DNA of 35,043 bases from Alphaproteobacteria bacterium. Its GTDB lineage: Bacteria > Pseudomonadota > Alphaproteobacteria > UBA6615. The stretch covers positions 1-35,043 of the forward strand of contig QIGO01000071.1 in the NCBI GenBank assembly GCA_003230015.1. The letters run 5' to 3'. The position numbers and the translations under genes are program-made. Positions 24,016-32,724 of this stretch are shown in pieces. The notes below the pieces were generated by a model. It saw only the letters and a list, made by a program, of their open reading frames with translations, searched no databases and had not been told where the DNA came from. The first letter of the stretch is position 1. Each line of letters opens with the position of its first letter.

Positions 24016-26541
24016 TCAAGTTGGTTTGGCGATCATGTTGGCGAAAAGGCGGAAGGCGCCGGGGACGAGGAAGTCCATCTGGTAGTGCAGGATCAATCCC
24101 GTGTGGGTATGGCGCCCCTTGCCAATGCGGGCCGAAAGCAAGGCGCCCTGGTGGGGCTCTTCGCCGGGATCGGCCATGGCGACGAGGGGCGTATAGGCAT
24201 CGTCCCAGGCCGAAGCGAAATAAAGCCCGCGCTCCTTTACCCAGTCGGCCCAGTCCGCTGGGCCAATGGTGTTGGGGGTGGTCAGCAGCGGATGGTCCGG
24301 CGCCAGAACCGAGACCTGGGCGGCGGGATCGGTGACGCGCCAGCGCAGCGAAGGCTGGCCGATCTTTAAGTAGCGTGGTGGTGTCCGTTGCGGGTCCCAA
24401 TTGTCCCAGGGGCGGTGATAGAGGGTGATCAGATTGCCGCCGGCCTCGACAAAATCATGCAGACGGGCGATCGCCGCCAAGGCGTCAGGGCGGCTGCGGA
24501 AGCCGAAAATGCCGATGACGATGGTGTCATAGTGCTGCAAATCTCCGGTGGCGAGGAAATCTCCGGGGAGCAAGTCAACACGGACACCCAGTTGGCGCAG
24601 CCAATAATGCGCCCGGTCGGAGCCGGAATCGACATAACCGACTTTGACGTCAGGGACCAATGCCGACAAGGACTGCACCGTCACTCGCGCCGGCATAACC
24701 CTGTAACTGTTGCGAATATGCGGATAGGCCACGGGGCGGACGGTGCGGTCGGAACGCGCCGCCGCGGCATTCTCCCGGGTGGCGACCACGTCGATGGTGG
24801 TGCGATGGGTGCCTGGCGTGGCCGCCGGTGGAGTCAGGGTAAAGCTGGCGCTGGCAACCGCACCAGGTGCGGCCAGCGATACTGGCACGGCGGCGGGCGC
24901 GACGGCCCAGCCATGGGGAACGCGGAGCCGGACGGTGGTGTCAATTTCGCTGGCTATATTGCTGAGCGCCTTGACGTCGATGACGAGGGGACTCGCCGGG
25001 CCCTGGATATTGTGAATCACGCCGGTGGGTTCAATTTCCAGCGACACTGGCGGCAACACCGCCAATGTCTGCTCAAGGGCCACCGGGACGGTGATGCGCT
25101 GGCCACCGGCGGTGTAGGTGAGGCTACCGGCAACGGGATCATCGGCCCGATCCGGCCGCGTGTGGAAACGATAGGGGAAGAAAAACGCGGCATCGCCGGG
25201 GGCTGATACCCGGAGGGCGGCGGTCAGGCGATTACCTGCCGCGAGGGAAGCGGCGGTCACGCCGGCACTCTCGGCGTGCCAGCCGTCGGTGACGTCGAGG
25301 CAGAGGGAGAGGCCAGAAATGGCGATGTCGGCGCCGGCAAAAACCGACAAATTTACCGTCGTCGTCTCGCCCGGGCTGAGTTCGTAGCGGTCGGCCTCGG
25401 CGTGGCAGATCAACAGGCAAGCGTTGAAACTGGCGCGGCAGAGCTGCTCCTGCTTGATGGTCAGACGATGGGCGATGTCACGGGCGATCTCGGTATCGTC
25501 GGCCTGTAGTTTTTCGCTGGCGGCACGGATGCGGCCGAGGGCGCGATGAAGGGCCTCGGCGACGCCGGTATTGGCGGGAAAGGCGGCGAAGGCGGCGTCA
25601 ATGGCGGCTTGAGCGGCAACCAAGTGGCCGGCCAGGGCGGCATCGGCGGTCAGACCGGCGAGGTCGGTAAGGGTCCGGGGCAAACCATCGAAAATGCCGG
25701 TCTCGGTCTCGGGGATGTTGTCGAGAGCGCAATATTTGCGGTGCAGAGGCACGCTATCGGGTTTGGCCTCGGCCCAATGGCCCATGCCCTGGGTGCGGTG
25801 AAAGACCCGCGACCATTGGGCGATCTGGGCATAGGTGGCACCGTGGACAGGGTCGAATTTGCCGACATCAACCGACAAGGTGGCATTGGGCGGCGGCACT
25901 TCGTCATCATAAGCGCCGCCGGCACCGGACCAGGCCGGCAAGTAGAATTTTTTGACTTGCCATGGCCGCAGTCCGGCGGCCAGCTGTTGGGGAAAGGCGT
26001 TGGGGTCGGCGGCCAGGGCGATCGCTTCCTCGGTGGCGACAGTGATCGCCCGGTGGTGGCCGTGCTGACCGGGAATATCGAGAAATGTCGGCGCCATGAC
26101 GTCAGGCCGCTCGGTGCGAATGGCCCGCACCAAGCCGGCGACCGTGCGCTCACGGCCCCAATGTTCGAAGGTCTCGGTGGCGGATTTGGAAAGGCCGAAA
26201 TCGAATATCGGCCCGTCAAATTCCTCGTTGAGCCAATAAAGCTGCATATCCAGGACCTTGGCCGCCTGCTCCATCTCGCGGGTGCGCAAGACACCCAAGG
26301 TGGCGCGCAACTCGGTACCGATATCGTTCTGGCCGCCCTCGCCGCGGACGGCGCAAACATAACTCACCCGGACACCGTCGCCCCGCGACAAGCGGGCTAG
26401 CAGGCGGCTGGTTTCGTCGTCGGGATGGGCCCCGGTCTGCATGAAGCTGCCGACCGAGCGCAGGGGCACGAGGCTGTCCCACAAGCTAGCGATGGCGCTT
26501 TGCGAGGCTTGGCGCATGATCCGTAGCTGGCTGGGCGTCAC
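24016..26541 (-). CDS. Large PIG-L family deacetylase with C-terminal GATase-like domain
   Basis: 841-residue three-part protein. Residues about 30-280 are a PIG-L (LmbE) zinc deacetylase: AHPDDE (38-43) supplies zinc ligands and the catalytic Asp, and GQHGHHRAI (159-166) the third zinc His. Residues about 385-600 look like one or two beta-sandwich domains (LSPGETTTVNLSVFAG; PPAATPGTHRTTIDVVA), similar to NEW3-type modules. Residues about 625-841 resemble a class I glutamine-amidotransferase/ThuA-like fold (VKVGYVDSGSD, YDTIVIGIFGFRSRPD, AGGNLITLYHRPWDN). The GTG start has GGGAG eight bases upstream. No signal peptide is apparent. It follows the ROK gene after 17 bases, so both are one transcript, divergent from ABC operon 2. 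The family removes acyl groups from N-acyl sugars and similar amides. Confidence 0.85.
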   Translation of the reverse strand: MTPSQLRIMRQASQSAIASLWDSLVPLRSVGSFMQTGAHPDDETSRLLARLSRGDGVRVSYVCAVRGEGGQNDIGTELRATLGVLRTREMEQAAKVLDMQLYWLNEEFDGPIFDFGLSKSATETFEHWGRERTVAGLVRAIRTERPDVMAPTFLDIPGQHGHHRAITVATEEAIALAADPNAFPQQLAAGLRPWQVKKFYLPAWSGAGGAYDDEVPPPNATLSVDVGKFDPVHGATYAQIAQWSRVFHRTQGMGHWAEAKPDSVPLHRKYCALDNIPETETGIFDGLPRTLTDLAGLTADAALAGHLVAAQAAIDAAFAAFPANTGVAEALHRALGRIRAASEKLQADDTEIARDIAHRLTIKQEQLCRASFNACLLICHAEADRYELSPGETTTVNLSVFAGADIAISGLSLCLDVTDGWHAESAGVTAASLAAGNRLTAALRVSAPGDAAFFFPYRFHTRPDRADDPVAGSLTYTAGGQRITVPVALEQTLAVLPPVSLEIEPTGVIHNIQGPASPLVIDVKALSNIASEIDTTVRLRVPHGWAVAPAAVPVSLAAPGAVASASFTLTPPAATPGTHRTTIDVVATRENAAAARSDRTVRPVAYPHIRNSYRVMPARVTVQSLSALVPDVKVGYVDSGSDRAHYWLRQLGVRVDLLPGDFLATGDLQHYDTIVIGIFGFRSRPDALAAIARLHDFVEAGGNLITLYHRPWDNWDPQRTPPRYLKIGQPSLRWRVTDPAAQVSVLAPDHPLLTTPNTIGPADWADWVKERGLYFASAWDDAYTPLVAMADPGEEPHQGALLSARIGKGRHTHTGLILHYQMDFLVPGAFRLFANMIAKPT

Positions 26542-26558
26542 GCGGATCGCTCCCGTCG

Positions 26559-27773
26559 CTATGAGGCTGAATCAGCGGTGGTCCGGTCGCTCTTCAACAG
26601 CATTTGCAGACGCGGACTCATCATCGCGAACAAAGGCAGAACGGCGGCACCCAAAGCGGTGGCCGCGGTGCCGGCGGTGGCCCGTATCAGCCTTGGGTGC
26701 CGGCGATCGCGGCGACTGCTGACCGATGGGTTGAGGGGCTCCAGGCGCTGCAACAGAGCCGTCATGACATTGTCGGGCAAATAACCGCCGAGCAGAATTG
26801 ATTCGGGGTCGAACAGGTTCTCGATATTGGTGATGGCAGTGCGCAGCTGAATCGCGGCGAGATCGATCCAGCGCGTCAGATCGGGGTCGCTGTCGTCAAA
26901 CAGCTGACCGACATCCGCCGCCGAGCGCGCCGGCTTGCCAGCCTCGTGCAGGGCGGCGAAGGCGGCATGAAGGGAAACATATTGTTCCAGGCAGCCGTGG
27001 TTGCCGCAGGGACAGGGACTGCCGCCGGGCACCACAATCATATGCCCGATCTCGCCGGCATTGCCCCAGGCGCCCTTATAGGGCTGACCGTCCAAGATCA
27101 TACCCGAGCCCAGACCGGTGCCGATGAAGAGATAGAAAAAATGTTGCAAGTCGCGCGCGGCGCCGTAAAAACGTTCGCCAACGGCGGCGGCCATGGCATC
27201 ATTCTCGACCAGGACCGGCAGGCCGACATGGGCGGTCAGGGCGGCACTGACATCGATCCCGGACCAGCCAGGCAGCGTCGTCGGCCCGACGGATGTGAGC
27301 CCATCGACCTCAAACGGGCCGGGCATGACGACACCGACGCCAAATATACGCTCGCGGGCCAGGTGGGCCTGCGCAACAATGTCCTCGACGACCGCCGCCA
27401 TGAGCGGCAAGGCTTCCGCCGGGACCGGGTTCTCGACGACGATATCGCGGCGCTGCAGGATGTCACCGGTCAAATTCACCAACACGGCGATCAGATGCTG
27501 GCGATCGATCTGCAGGCCGACCGTGTAACCGCCATCGGGGTTGATGGAGAGGTCCTTGGGCGGCTGACCGCGCTTGACCCGCCGCCGGCCGTCGTTGCGT
27601 AACAGGCCCAAGGTTTCCAGTTCACGGGCGATGTTGGACACGGTTTGCGGCGACAGGGAGGTGGCGCGGGCAATCTCAGCGCGGGATATGGGCCCGGTCA
27701 GGCGCACGGCCTCCAAGACCACACGCCGGTTGTAGGACCGGGTCTGTTCTATGTTGGAACCATTGAGCAACAT
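26559..27773 (-). CDS. ROK-family transcriptional repressor
   Basis: 404-residue NagC/XylR-type regulator. An N-terminal winged helix-turn-helix (SRAEIARATSLSPQTVSNIARELETLGLL, about residues 30-58) precedes a ROK sugar-binding domain with LVENDAMAA (188-196), GTGLGSG (218-224), GEIGHM (His244) and the zinc motif CPCGNHGC (254-261). The ATP-binding loop expected as DIGGT in kinases reads IDRQH (89-93), so it should sense a sugar and not phosphorylate it. It probably controls its own gene, the PIG-L gene and the divergent ABC operon. Confidence 0.9.
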   Translation of the reverse strand: MLLNGSNIEQTRSYNRRVVLEAVRLTGPISRAEIARATSLSPQTVSNIARELETLGLLRNDGRRRVKRGQPPKDLSINPDGGYTVGLQIDRQHLIAVLVNLTGDILQRRDIVVENPVPAEALPLMAAVVEDIVAQAHLARERIFGVGVVMPGPFEVDGLTSVGPTTLPGWSGIDVSAALTAHVGLPVLVENDAMAAAVGERFYGAARDLQHFFYLFIGTGLGSGMILDGQPYKGAWGNAGEIGHMIVVPGGSPCPCGNHGCLEQYVSLHAAFAALHEAGKPARSAADVGQLFDDSDPDLTRWIDLAAIQLRTAITNIENLFDPESILLGGYLPDNVMTALLQRLEPLNPSVSSRRDRRHPRLIRATAGTAATALGAAVLPLFAMMSPRLQMLLKSDRTTADSAS

Positions 27774-27825
27774 GGCCAGGACACGCCTTTTTCGCCGCCA
27801 AATCGGCGGAACTTGGCTTCAAATT

Positions 27826-27855
27826 ATTAAATCAATATGATCGATTTATTGACAG
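27826..27855 (-). promoter_or_regulatory. Candidate promoter for the ROK/PIG-L transcript
   Basis: On the minus strand CTGTCA (27850-27855; 4/6 to the -35 consensus) is followed after 18 bases by TTTAAT (27826-27831; 5/6 to the -10), 53 bases before the ROK start codon. Its -35 overlaps the -35 of the opposite promoter by five bases. Confidence 0.5.
27828..27848. promoter_or_regulatory. AT-rich 21-bp palindrome, candidate ROK operator
   Basis: TAAATC (27828-27833) and GATTTA (27843-27848) are inverted with a 9-base spacer. The site lies within the minus-strand promoter spacer and directly next to the plus-strand -35. AT-rich palindromes of this size are typical of NagC/XylR-type ROK operators, and the site stands out in a GC-rich genome. 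The assignment to this particular regulator is inference. Confidence 0.5.
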
Positions 27856-27878
27856 AAGTCACGAATTGACGTGACAAT
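27849..27878 (+). promoter_or_regulatory. Candidate promoter for ABC operon 2
   Basis: A perfect TTGACA (27849-27854) is followed after 18 bases by GACAAT (27873-27878; 4/6 to the -10). The leader to the binding-protein ATG would be about 155 bases, and in it GGTTGGG (27890-27896) can pair with CCCAACC (27937-27943). Confidence 0.5.
27858..27875. promoter_or_regulatory. 18-bp palindrome in the promoter spacer of ABC operon 2
   Basis: GTCACG (27858-27863) and CGTGAC (27870-27875) form a perfect inverted repeat with a 6-base spacer. It occupies the region between -35 and -10 of the plus-strand promoter, a position expected for a repressor. Its sequence is unlike the neighbouring AT-rich palindrome, so two different proteins may bind here. 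Confidence 0.5.
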
Positions 27879-28038
27879 AGCGGCCAAGAGGTTGGGTGCC
27901 GGGCCTTTTCATAAGAGGTGAGAAAGCTTGCCGTCGCCCAACCACGGTGTAGAAGCAGTTGATGGTGCCAACGGCCGCATGGCGCCCGGGTCAAGCGGTC
28001 CCAGAAGGTGCCAGACAACGATTAAGCGGAGGATCGGA

Positions 28039-29292
28039 ATGAATAAATTTACCAAAACCCTGCTGGCAGGCGCCGTCGCGGCAGGGCTTGGCGCCGGCGC
28101 GGCCGTGCCGGCCAGCGCGCAAACCGAGATCACTTATTGGCAGTACAGCTTTGGCTCCCGTGTGGACGCGATCGATGCGTTGATCGAGCAGTTCGAGGCG
28201 GCAAACCCGGACATCAAGGTCAATCAGGTGAATTTCCCTTACGCGGATTACCGGGTCAAGGTATCCGCGGCGATCCCGGCCGGCGAGGGCCCGGATGTCG
28301 TGCAACTATTCTACGGCTGGCTTGATGCCTACCGGAACGCCGGGTTGCTGTCACCGCTGCCGGCGTCACTGACCAGAGACGTGGCCACGGACTTCTTCCC
28401 GATGGTCTCTTCGATGAATGTCGACGGCGAATTCTGGGGACTGCCAACAGCGGTGCGGTCGCTGGCGTTGTTCTACAACACCGATTTGTTCGAAGAAGCG
28501 GGGCTCAGCGGGCCGCCGGAGACACTCGACGAATTGGTGTCCATGGCCAAGAAACTGACCAAGCGCGACGATAAAGGCAATCTTCAGCAAGTCGGCATCA
28601 CCGTCGCCCCGGCCGGCCAAGATCATCATTGGTGGCGTGAGGTTCTGGTGCGCCAGTTCGGTGGCGTGCCCTATTCCGACGACGGCCGCACGGTGACATA
28701 TAACAGCGAGGCCGGTATCGCGGCCCTGCAATTCTATGTGGACCTGGTGGGCGAAGACGGGGTCAGCGAAATCGGCTTCCTGACCGACGGGCAGACGGCG
28801 TTCAAAGCCGGCAAAGCGGGGATGACCATCGACGGATCGTTCCGGCTCGCCTCGTTCAACAAGCAGCGCGGCCTCAACTACGCCATCACCGAATTGCCGT
28901 CCTACAAGGGCAACCGCTTCAACTACTCTTCCTATTGGGTCAACGGCCTGGCGGCCAAGTCCGAAGGCGAGCAGCGGGTGGCGGCGGAGAAGTTCCTGGC
29001 CTTCATCACCACCAACGACGCCATGCAGCTGTGGCTGGATACGGTGGGCGAACTGCCGGCGCGACCGGAGATCGCCCTGGTGGATGCGAACAAGAATGAC
29101 GAACGATTCGGTCCGTTCGTGCGCGGGCTGGCCTATGCCAACGCCACCCAATTCGTCGACGAGGCGGCACAGCGCCAGATCATGGTCGATATGGTGGATA
29201 ATGTGACCATCAAGGGCTTGAGCGCGGCGGACGCCATCGCCATTGCCGCCGAAGAAGAGCAAAAGCTGCTCGACAAGTTCTACGGCAGCTGA
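28039..29292 (+). CDS. ABC transporter extracellular solute-binding protein (CUT1 family), operon 2
   Basis: 417-residue periplasmic binding protein. The signal peptide ends AVPASA (residue 27). The mature part begins QTEITYWQYSFGSR, then AIDALIEQFEAANPDI, the usual N-terminal signature of sugar-binding family 1 proteins; GEFWGLPTAVRSLALFYN is the hinge region. GGAGG lies seven bases upstream of the ATG; an upstream extension of the open frame to 27928 would mask the signal peptide and is rejected. The ligand is unknown. Confidence 0.92.
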   Translation: MNKFTKTLLAGAVAAGLGAGAAVPASAQTEITYWQYSFGSRVDAIDALIEQFEAANPDIKVNQVNFPYADYRVKVSAAIPAGEGPDVVQLFYGWLDAYRNAGLLSPLPASLTRDVATDFFPMVSSMNVDGEFWGLPTAVRSLALFYNTDLFEEAGLSGPPETLDELVSMAKKLTKRDDKGNLQQVGITVAPAGQDHHWWREVLVRQFGGVPYSDDGRTVTYNSEAGIAALQFYVDLVGEDGVSEIGFLTDGQTAFKAGKAGMTIDGSFRLASFNKQRGLNYAITELPSYKGNRFNYSSYWVNGLAAKSEGEQRVAAEKFLAFITTNDAMQLWLDTVGELPARPEIALVDANKNDERFGPFVRGLAYANATQFVDEAAQRQIMVDMVDNVTIKGLSAADAIAIAAEEEQKLLDKFYGS

Positions 29293-29314
29293 TTCAGCCT
29301 ACAATGTCTTGATC

Positions 29315-29344
29315 CCGAGGTCCGGGACTATTCCCGGGCCTCGG
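29315..29344 (+). terminator. Intra-operon hairpin after the binding-protein gene
   Basis: CCGAGGTCCGGG (29315-29326) pairs with CCCGGGCCTCGG (29333-29344) over 12 positions with one G-U pair and a 6-base loop. There is no T-run, so it more likely stabilises the upstream RNA or gives partial termination than ends the operon. The same arrangement is seen in ABC operon 1. Confidence 0.5.
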
Positions 29345-29381
29345 ACCAGGCCCCATTCGCCGAACATGCAGGGGATGGCGC

Positions 29382-30329
29382 ATGAGCTTGCAATCGAGCC
29401 GCGAACCGTTTGACAGCGGTACACCGGGCGTCGTGGCCGGGGGTGTGAAAGGCTTTACGGTGGCCGAGAAAAAGGCCGTTTGGGCCTGGATCTTTCTGGC
29501 GCTGCCGATTGTGTTCTATGTGGGGATCCGTTTCTACCCGACGTTCAGTGCTTTTATAATCTCATTCACGGACTGGAATATCGTCGGCGACAAGAATTTC
29601 ATCGGCCTCGAAAATTACATCCGCCTGACGCAGGATGCGGTGTTCTGGAAAGTCCTGGTCAATACCCTGCTCTACGGCATTATAGGCTTGCCGGTCAGTC
29701 TGATCCTGGCATTCGTGGTGGCCTATTATCTGGACCAAGTGCGGTTCATGCATGGCTTTATCCGGGCGCTGTATTTCCTGCCCTTTCTGACGACCGCAGC
29801 GGCCATGGGCTGGGTTTGGCGGTGGTTCTATCAACCGGTCCCGGTTGGTGTGTTCAATCTCATCCTGGTGGATTTCGGGTTCGACCAGCAGCCCTTCCTG
29901 CGTTCGACCACGCAGGCGCTGCCGGCGGTTCTGGCACCGGCGATCTGGGCCGGGTTGGGGTTCCAGATCGTCATTTTTCTCGCCGGTCTGCGGGCTATTC
30001 CCAGCACCTATTACGAAGCGGCGAAAATCGATGGTGCCGGTGCCTGGCTCATTTTGCGGGAAATAACGGTGCCGCTGCTGAAACCGACGACGGTGTTTCT
30101 GATCGTCATCAGTACGATCGGATTCCTGCGCATCTTCGATCAAGTTTTCAACATCACCAATCAGGGCGATGGCGGGCCCCTGAACGCGACCAAGCCGATG
30201 GTGCTCTATATTTTCGAGACGGCGTTCGACAGTTTCGATATGGGGTATGCGACGGCGCAGACCGTTATTTTGTTCTTGATGCTGCTGGTGATCACGCTGC
30301 TGCAGCTCTGGTATTTGAGGAAAAAATGA
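29382..30329 (+). CDS. ABC transporter permease (MalF/UgpA type), operon 2
   Basis: 315-residue permease with six predicted helices; the first (WIFLALPIVFYVGIRFYPTF) follows a 35-residue cytoplasmic N-terminus. The ATPase-contact loop is EAAKIDGAGAWLILREITVP. The gene overlaps the next one by four bases (ATGA). The N-terminal 25 residues are polar and variable. Confidence 0.92.
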   Translation: MSLQSSREPFDSGTPGVVAGGVKGFTVAEKKAVWAWIFLALPIVFYVGIRFYPTFSAFIISFTDWNIVGDKNFIGLENYIRLTQDAVFWKVLVNTLLYGIIGLPVSLILAFVVAYYLDQVRFMHGFIRALYFLPFLTTAAAMGWVWRWFYQPVPVGVFNLILVDFGFDQQPFLRSTTQALPAVLAPAIWAGLGFQIVIFLAGLRAIPSTYYEAAKIDGAGAWLILREITVPLLKPTTVFLIVISTIGFLRIFDQVFNITNQGDGGPLNATKPMVLYIFETAFDSFDMGYATAQTVILFLMLLVITLLQLWYLRKK

Positions 30330-31198
30330 GCGCCGAGGCGATCGCCACCCCGCTGACCGACGCTTCCGACCGGCTGAGCCGGCCGTTGCTGCGGCCGAGC
30401 AAGGTGCTGATGTGGTCGGTGCTGATGGTCGGCGGCCTGCTGATGGTGCTGCCGTTCATCTTCATGGTGTCCACCTCGTTGAAATTCAACAACGAAATCT
30501 ATGAATTGTCGCTGCTGCCAAAAGAGCCGACCTGGTCGAATTATCAATTCCTGTTCGAAGAAACGCGGTTCTTCCGTTGGTTCGTGAACTCGCTGATTAT
30601 CGCCACGATCACCACGGTGTCGGTGCTGTTTTTCGATAGCCTGGTTGGCTACACCTTGGCGAAGTTCAAGTTTCGCGGCCGGATATTCGTTTTTGTCGCC
30701 ATTCTGTCAACGCTGATGATCCCCACCGAGATGCTGATTATTCCGTGGTTTCTGCTGTCGCGGGATCTCGGCTGGCTGGATAGTTATTGGGGCATCATGT
30801 TTCCCGGCATGATGACGGGTTTTGGTACGTTCCTGATGAAACAGTTTTTCGAATCCGTGCCGGACGATTTTCTCGATGCCGCGCGCATCGACGGGCTGAA
30901 CGAATTTCAGATCTGGTGGGAAGTGGCCATGCCGTTGGTCAAACCGGCGCTGGCGGCGCTGGCGATCTTCATCTTTCTAGGCAATTGGACGGCATTCCTG
31001 TGGCCGCTGATCGTGACCACCTCGGAAGACCTCTACACCATCCCCGTGGGCTTCGCGGCGTTCTCGGGCGAATTCACCACGGACTGGGAGCTGATCATGA
31101 CCGGGGCGACGGTGGCGACGTTGCCGACGCTGCTGATTTTTATCATGTTCCAAAAATTCATTATCCGTGGCGTCATGCTCACCGGCCTCAAGGGCTAA
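30326..31198 (+). CDS. ABC transporter permease (MalG/UgpE type), operon 2
   Basis: 290-residue permease of standard length, with six helices starting at about residue 28 and the contact loop DAARIDGLNEFQIWWEVAMP. The ATG overlaps the stop of the first permease. Unlike the corresponding permease of operon 1, it has no additional membrane segments. It ends with the common GVMLTGLKG motif. Confidence 0.92.
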   Translation: MSAEAIATPLTDASDRLSRPLLRPSKVLMWSVLMVGGLLMVLPFIFMVSTSLKFNNEIYELSLLPKEPTWSNYQFLFEETRFFRWFVNSLIIATITTVSVLFFDSLVGYTLAKFKFRGRIFVFVAILSTLMIPTEMLIIPWFLLSRDLGWLDSYWGIMFPGMMTGFGTFLMKQFFESVPDDFLDAARIDGLNEFQIWWEVAMPLVKPALAALAIFIFLGNWTAFLWPLIVTTSEDLYTIPVGFAAFSGEFTTDWELIMTGATVATLPTLLIFIMFQKFIIRGVMLTGLKG

Positions 31199-31215
31199 AC
31201 CCAAGGTGCGGACCC

Positions 31216-32715
31216 ATGGTGGCGGATAACAGCCAGTTTCCCGCCGATGTCTACAAGGACACGGTGCTGGCACCCTTGTTCGACGGGTCGAAGGTGCATT
31301 TCATCGGCGATCTCATGCGGATCAATTTCGCCCATGGGGTGATGCTGGCGGAGCAGGATATTTGCGCGGCCGAGGCGATGACCAAAATCCTCGCGGCCCT
31401 GCGGCGGATCGAGGGGGAACTGGACCCGGAAGCCATGGCCTATAGCGGCGATTTCGAAGATTTGTTTTTCTATGTGGAAGGCGAATTGACGAAGCAGCTG
31501 GGCGCCGATCTGGCGGGCATGCTGCATACCGGGCGCAGCCGCAACGACATGGACCACACGGTCTTCAAGATGCAACTGAAACGGCGGCTGGCCAGCCTAT
31601 TGGGCCGGCTTGGCGAGCTTATCGACATTCTCGAAGGGGTGGCGAGCCGCAACCGGGATACGCTCGTCGTCGCCTACACCCATGGTCAGCCGGCACAGCC
31701 GACGACTTACGGCCATTATCTGGCGGCGTTCATCGAAGTGCTGCTGCGTGATTTCGGGCGCCTGCTGCACGCCGCCGGGGCGCTCGATCTGTGCAGCATG
31801 GGGGCGGCGGCGATCACCACGACAGGGTTTGCCATCAACCGCGAGCGCATGGCCGACTTGCTGGGCTTCGCACAAGCGCAGGAAAATTCCTATGGCTGCA
31901 TCGCCGCCTGTGACTACATCACCGGCGTCTACAGCGCCATGCAGGTGATGTTTATCAATATCGGCCGCTTCGTGCAGGATCTCAATCAGTGGACGGGGTT
32001 CGAGAACGGCCAGCTCACCGTGCCCAATGCCTATGTGCAGGTCAGTTCGATCATGCCACAGAAACGCAATCCGGTGCCGGTGGAGCATTTGCGTTTGATC
32101 AGCTCACTGGGAGCGGGGCATTGCGCGACCATCATCAACGTCATGCACAACACGCCCTTCACCGATATGAACGATAGCGAAGGGGAAGTTCAGATCGCCG
32201 GCTATGGCGCGTTCGATACCGCCGAGCGGGCGCTGGCGTTGCTGGCGGGCCTGGTGGGCGCGGTTAAAATAGACGAGGAACGGGTGCGGCAGCAGATGGA
32301 AAAAAGCTGCATCACTATTACCGAACTTGCCGACTCCCTGGTGCGGGTCGAGGGCATCTCGTTCCGCCAGGCCCATGGCGTGTCGGGGGTGCTGGCGCGC
32401 CATGTGGTCGACACCGGGTCGCGTTTGAGCCAGGTCAAGTTCGAGGCTTTCGTCAAGGCCTTTGGCGACCAGATCGGCCGGCCGCCAAAACTGAGCGAGA
32501 GTGAGTTCCGGCGCCTGCTGACGCCGGAACATTTCATCGCCGTGCGGGAGAGGCCGGGCGGCCCGGGCGCCGCGGCGCTGAAGGCCAGCCTGGCCGGGTA
32601 CCGGGCAACACTGGCGGGGCTGCGCGGCGAGGCCAACAAACTGAACCAGAGCATGGCGGCGGCGGATGCGCGGCTGCGGGCGGCGGTTGACCGCTATGTC
32701 ACGGCTCATACCTAG
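31216..32715 (+). CDS. Argininosuccinate-lyase-family enzyme in a sugar-importer operon
   Basis: 499-residue member of the fumarase/aspartase/argininosuccinate lyase superfamily. The three conserved regions are present: HTGRSRND (104-111), THGQPAQP with the catalytic His156, and the flexible signature loop SSIMPQKRNP (277-286) with the catalytic Ser. The usual N-terminal WGGRF motif is absent, and the segment corresponding to the NKDLQE region of true argininosuccinate lyase reads PFTDMNDSEGE. No arginine genes are nearby. Superfamily members remove fumarate from C-N-linked succinyl compounds, and the relative EDDS lyase acts on aminopolycarboxylates. I infer a catabolic C-N lyase for the compound imported by this operon. 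The ATG at 31216 has a weak ribosome site (CCAAGGTG). Confidence 0.82.
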   Translation: MVADNSQFPADVYKDTVLAPLFDGSKVHFIGDLMRINFAHGVMLAEQDICAAEAMTKILAALRRIEGELDPEAMAYSGDFEDLFFYVEGELTKQLGADLAGMLHTGRSRNDMDHTVFKMQLKRRLASLLGRLGELIDILEGVASRNRDTLVVAYTHGQPAQPTTYGHYLAAFIEVLLRDFGRLLHAAGALDLCSMGAAAITTTGFAINRERMADLLGFAQAQENSYGCIAACDYITGVYSAMQVMFINIGRFVQDLNQWTGFENGQLTVPNAYVQVSSIMPQKRNPVPVEHLRLISSLGAGHCATIINVMHNTPFTDMNDSEGEVQIAGYGAFDTAERALALLAGLVGAVKIDEERVRQQMEKSCITITELADSLVRVEGISFRQAHGVSGVLARHVVDTGSRLSQVKFEAFVKAFGDQIGRPPKLSESEFRRLLTPEHFIAVRERPGGPGAAALKASLAGYRATLAGLRGEANKLNQSMAAADARLRAAVDRYVTAHT

Positions 32716-32724
32716 GAGCGCTAG

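Noticed and set aside
27928-28038. N-terminal extension of the operon 2 binding protein
   Set aside because: It would place 37 polar residues before a clear signal peptide, and the ATG at 28039 has a good ribosome site.
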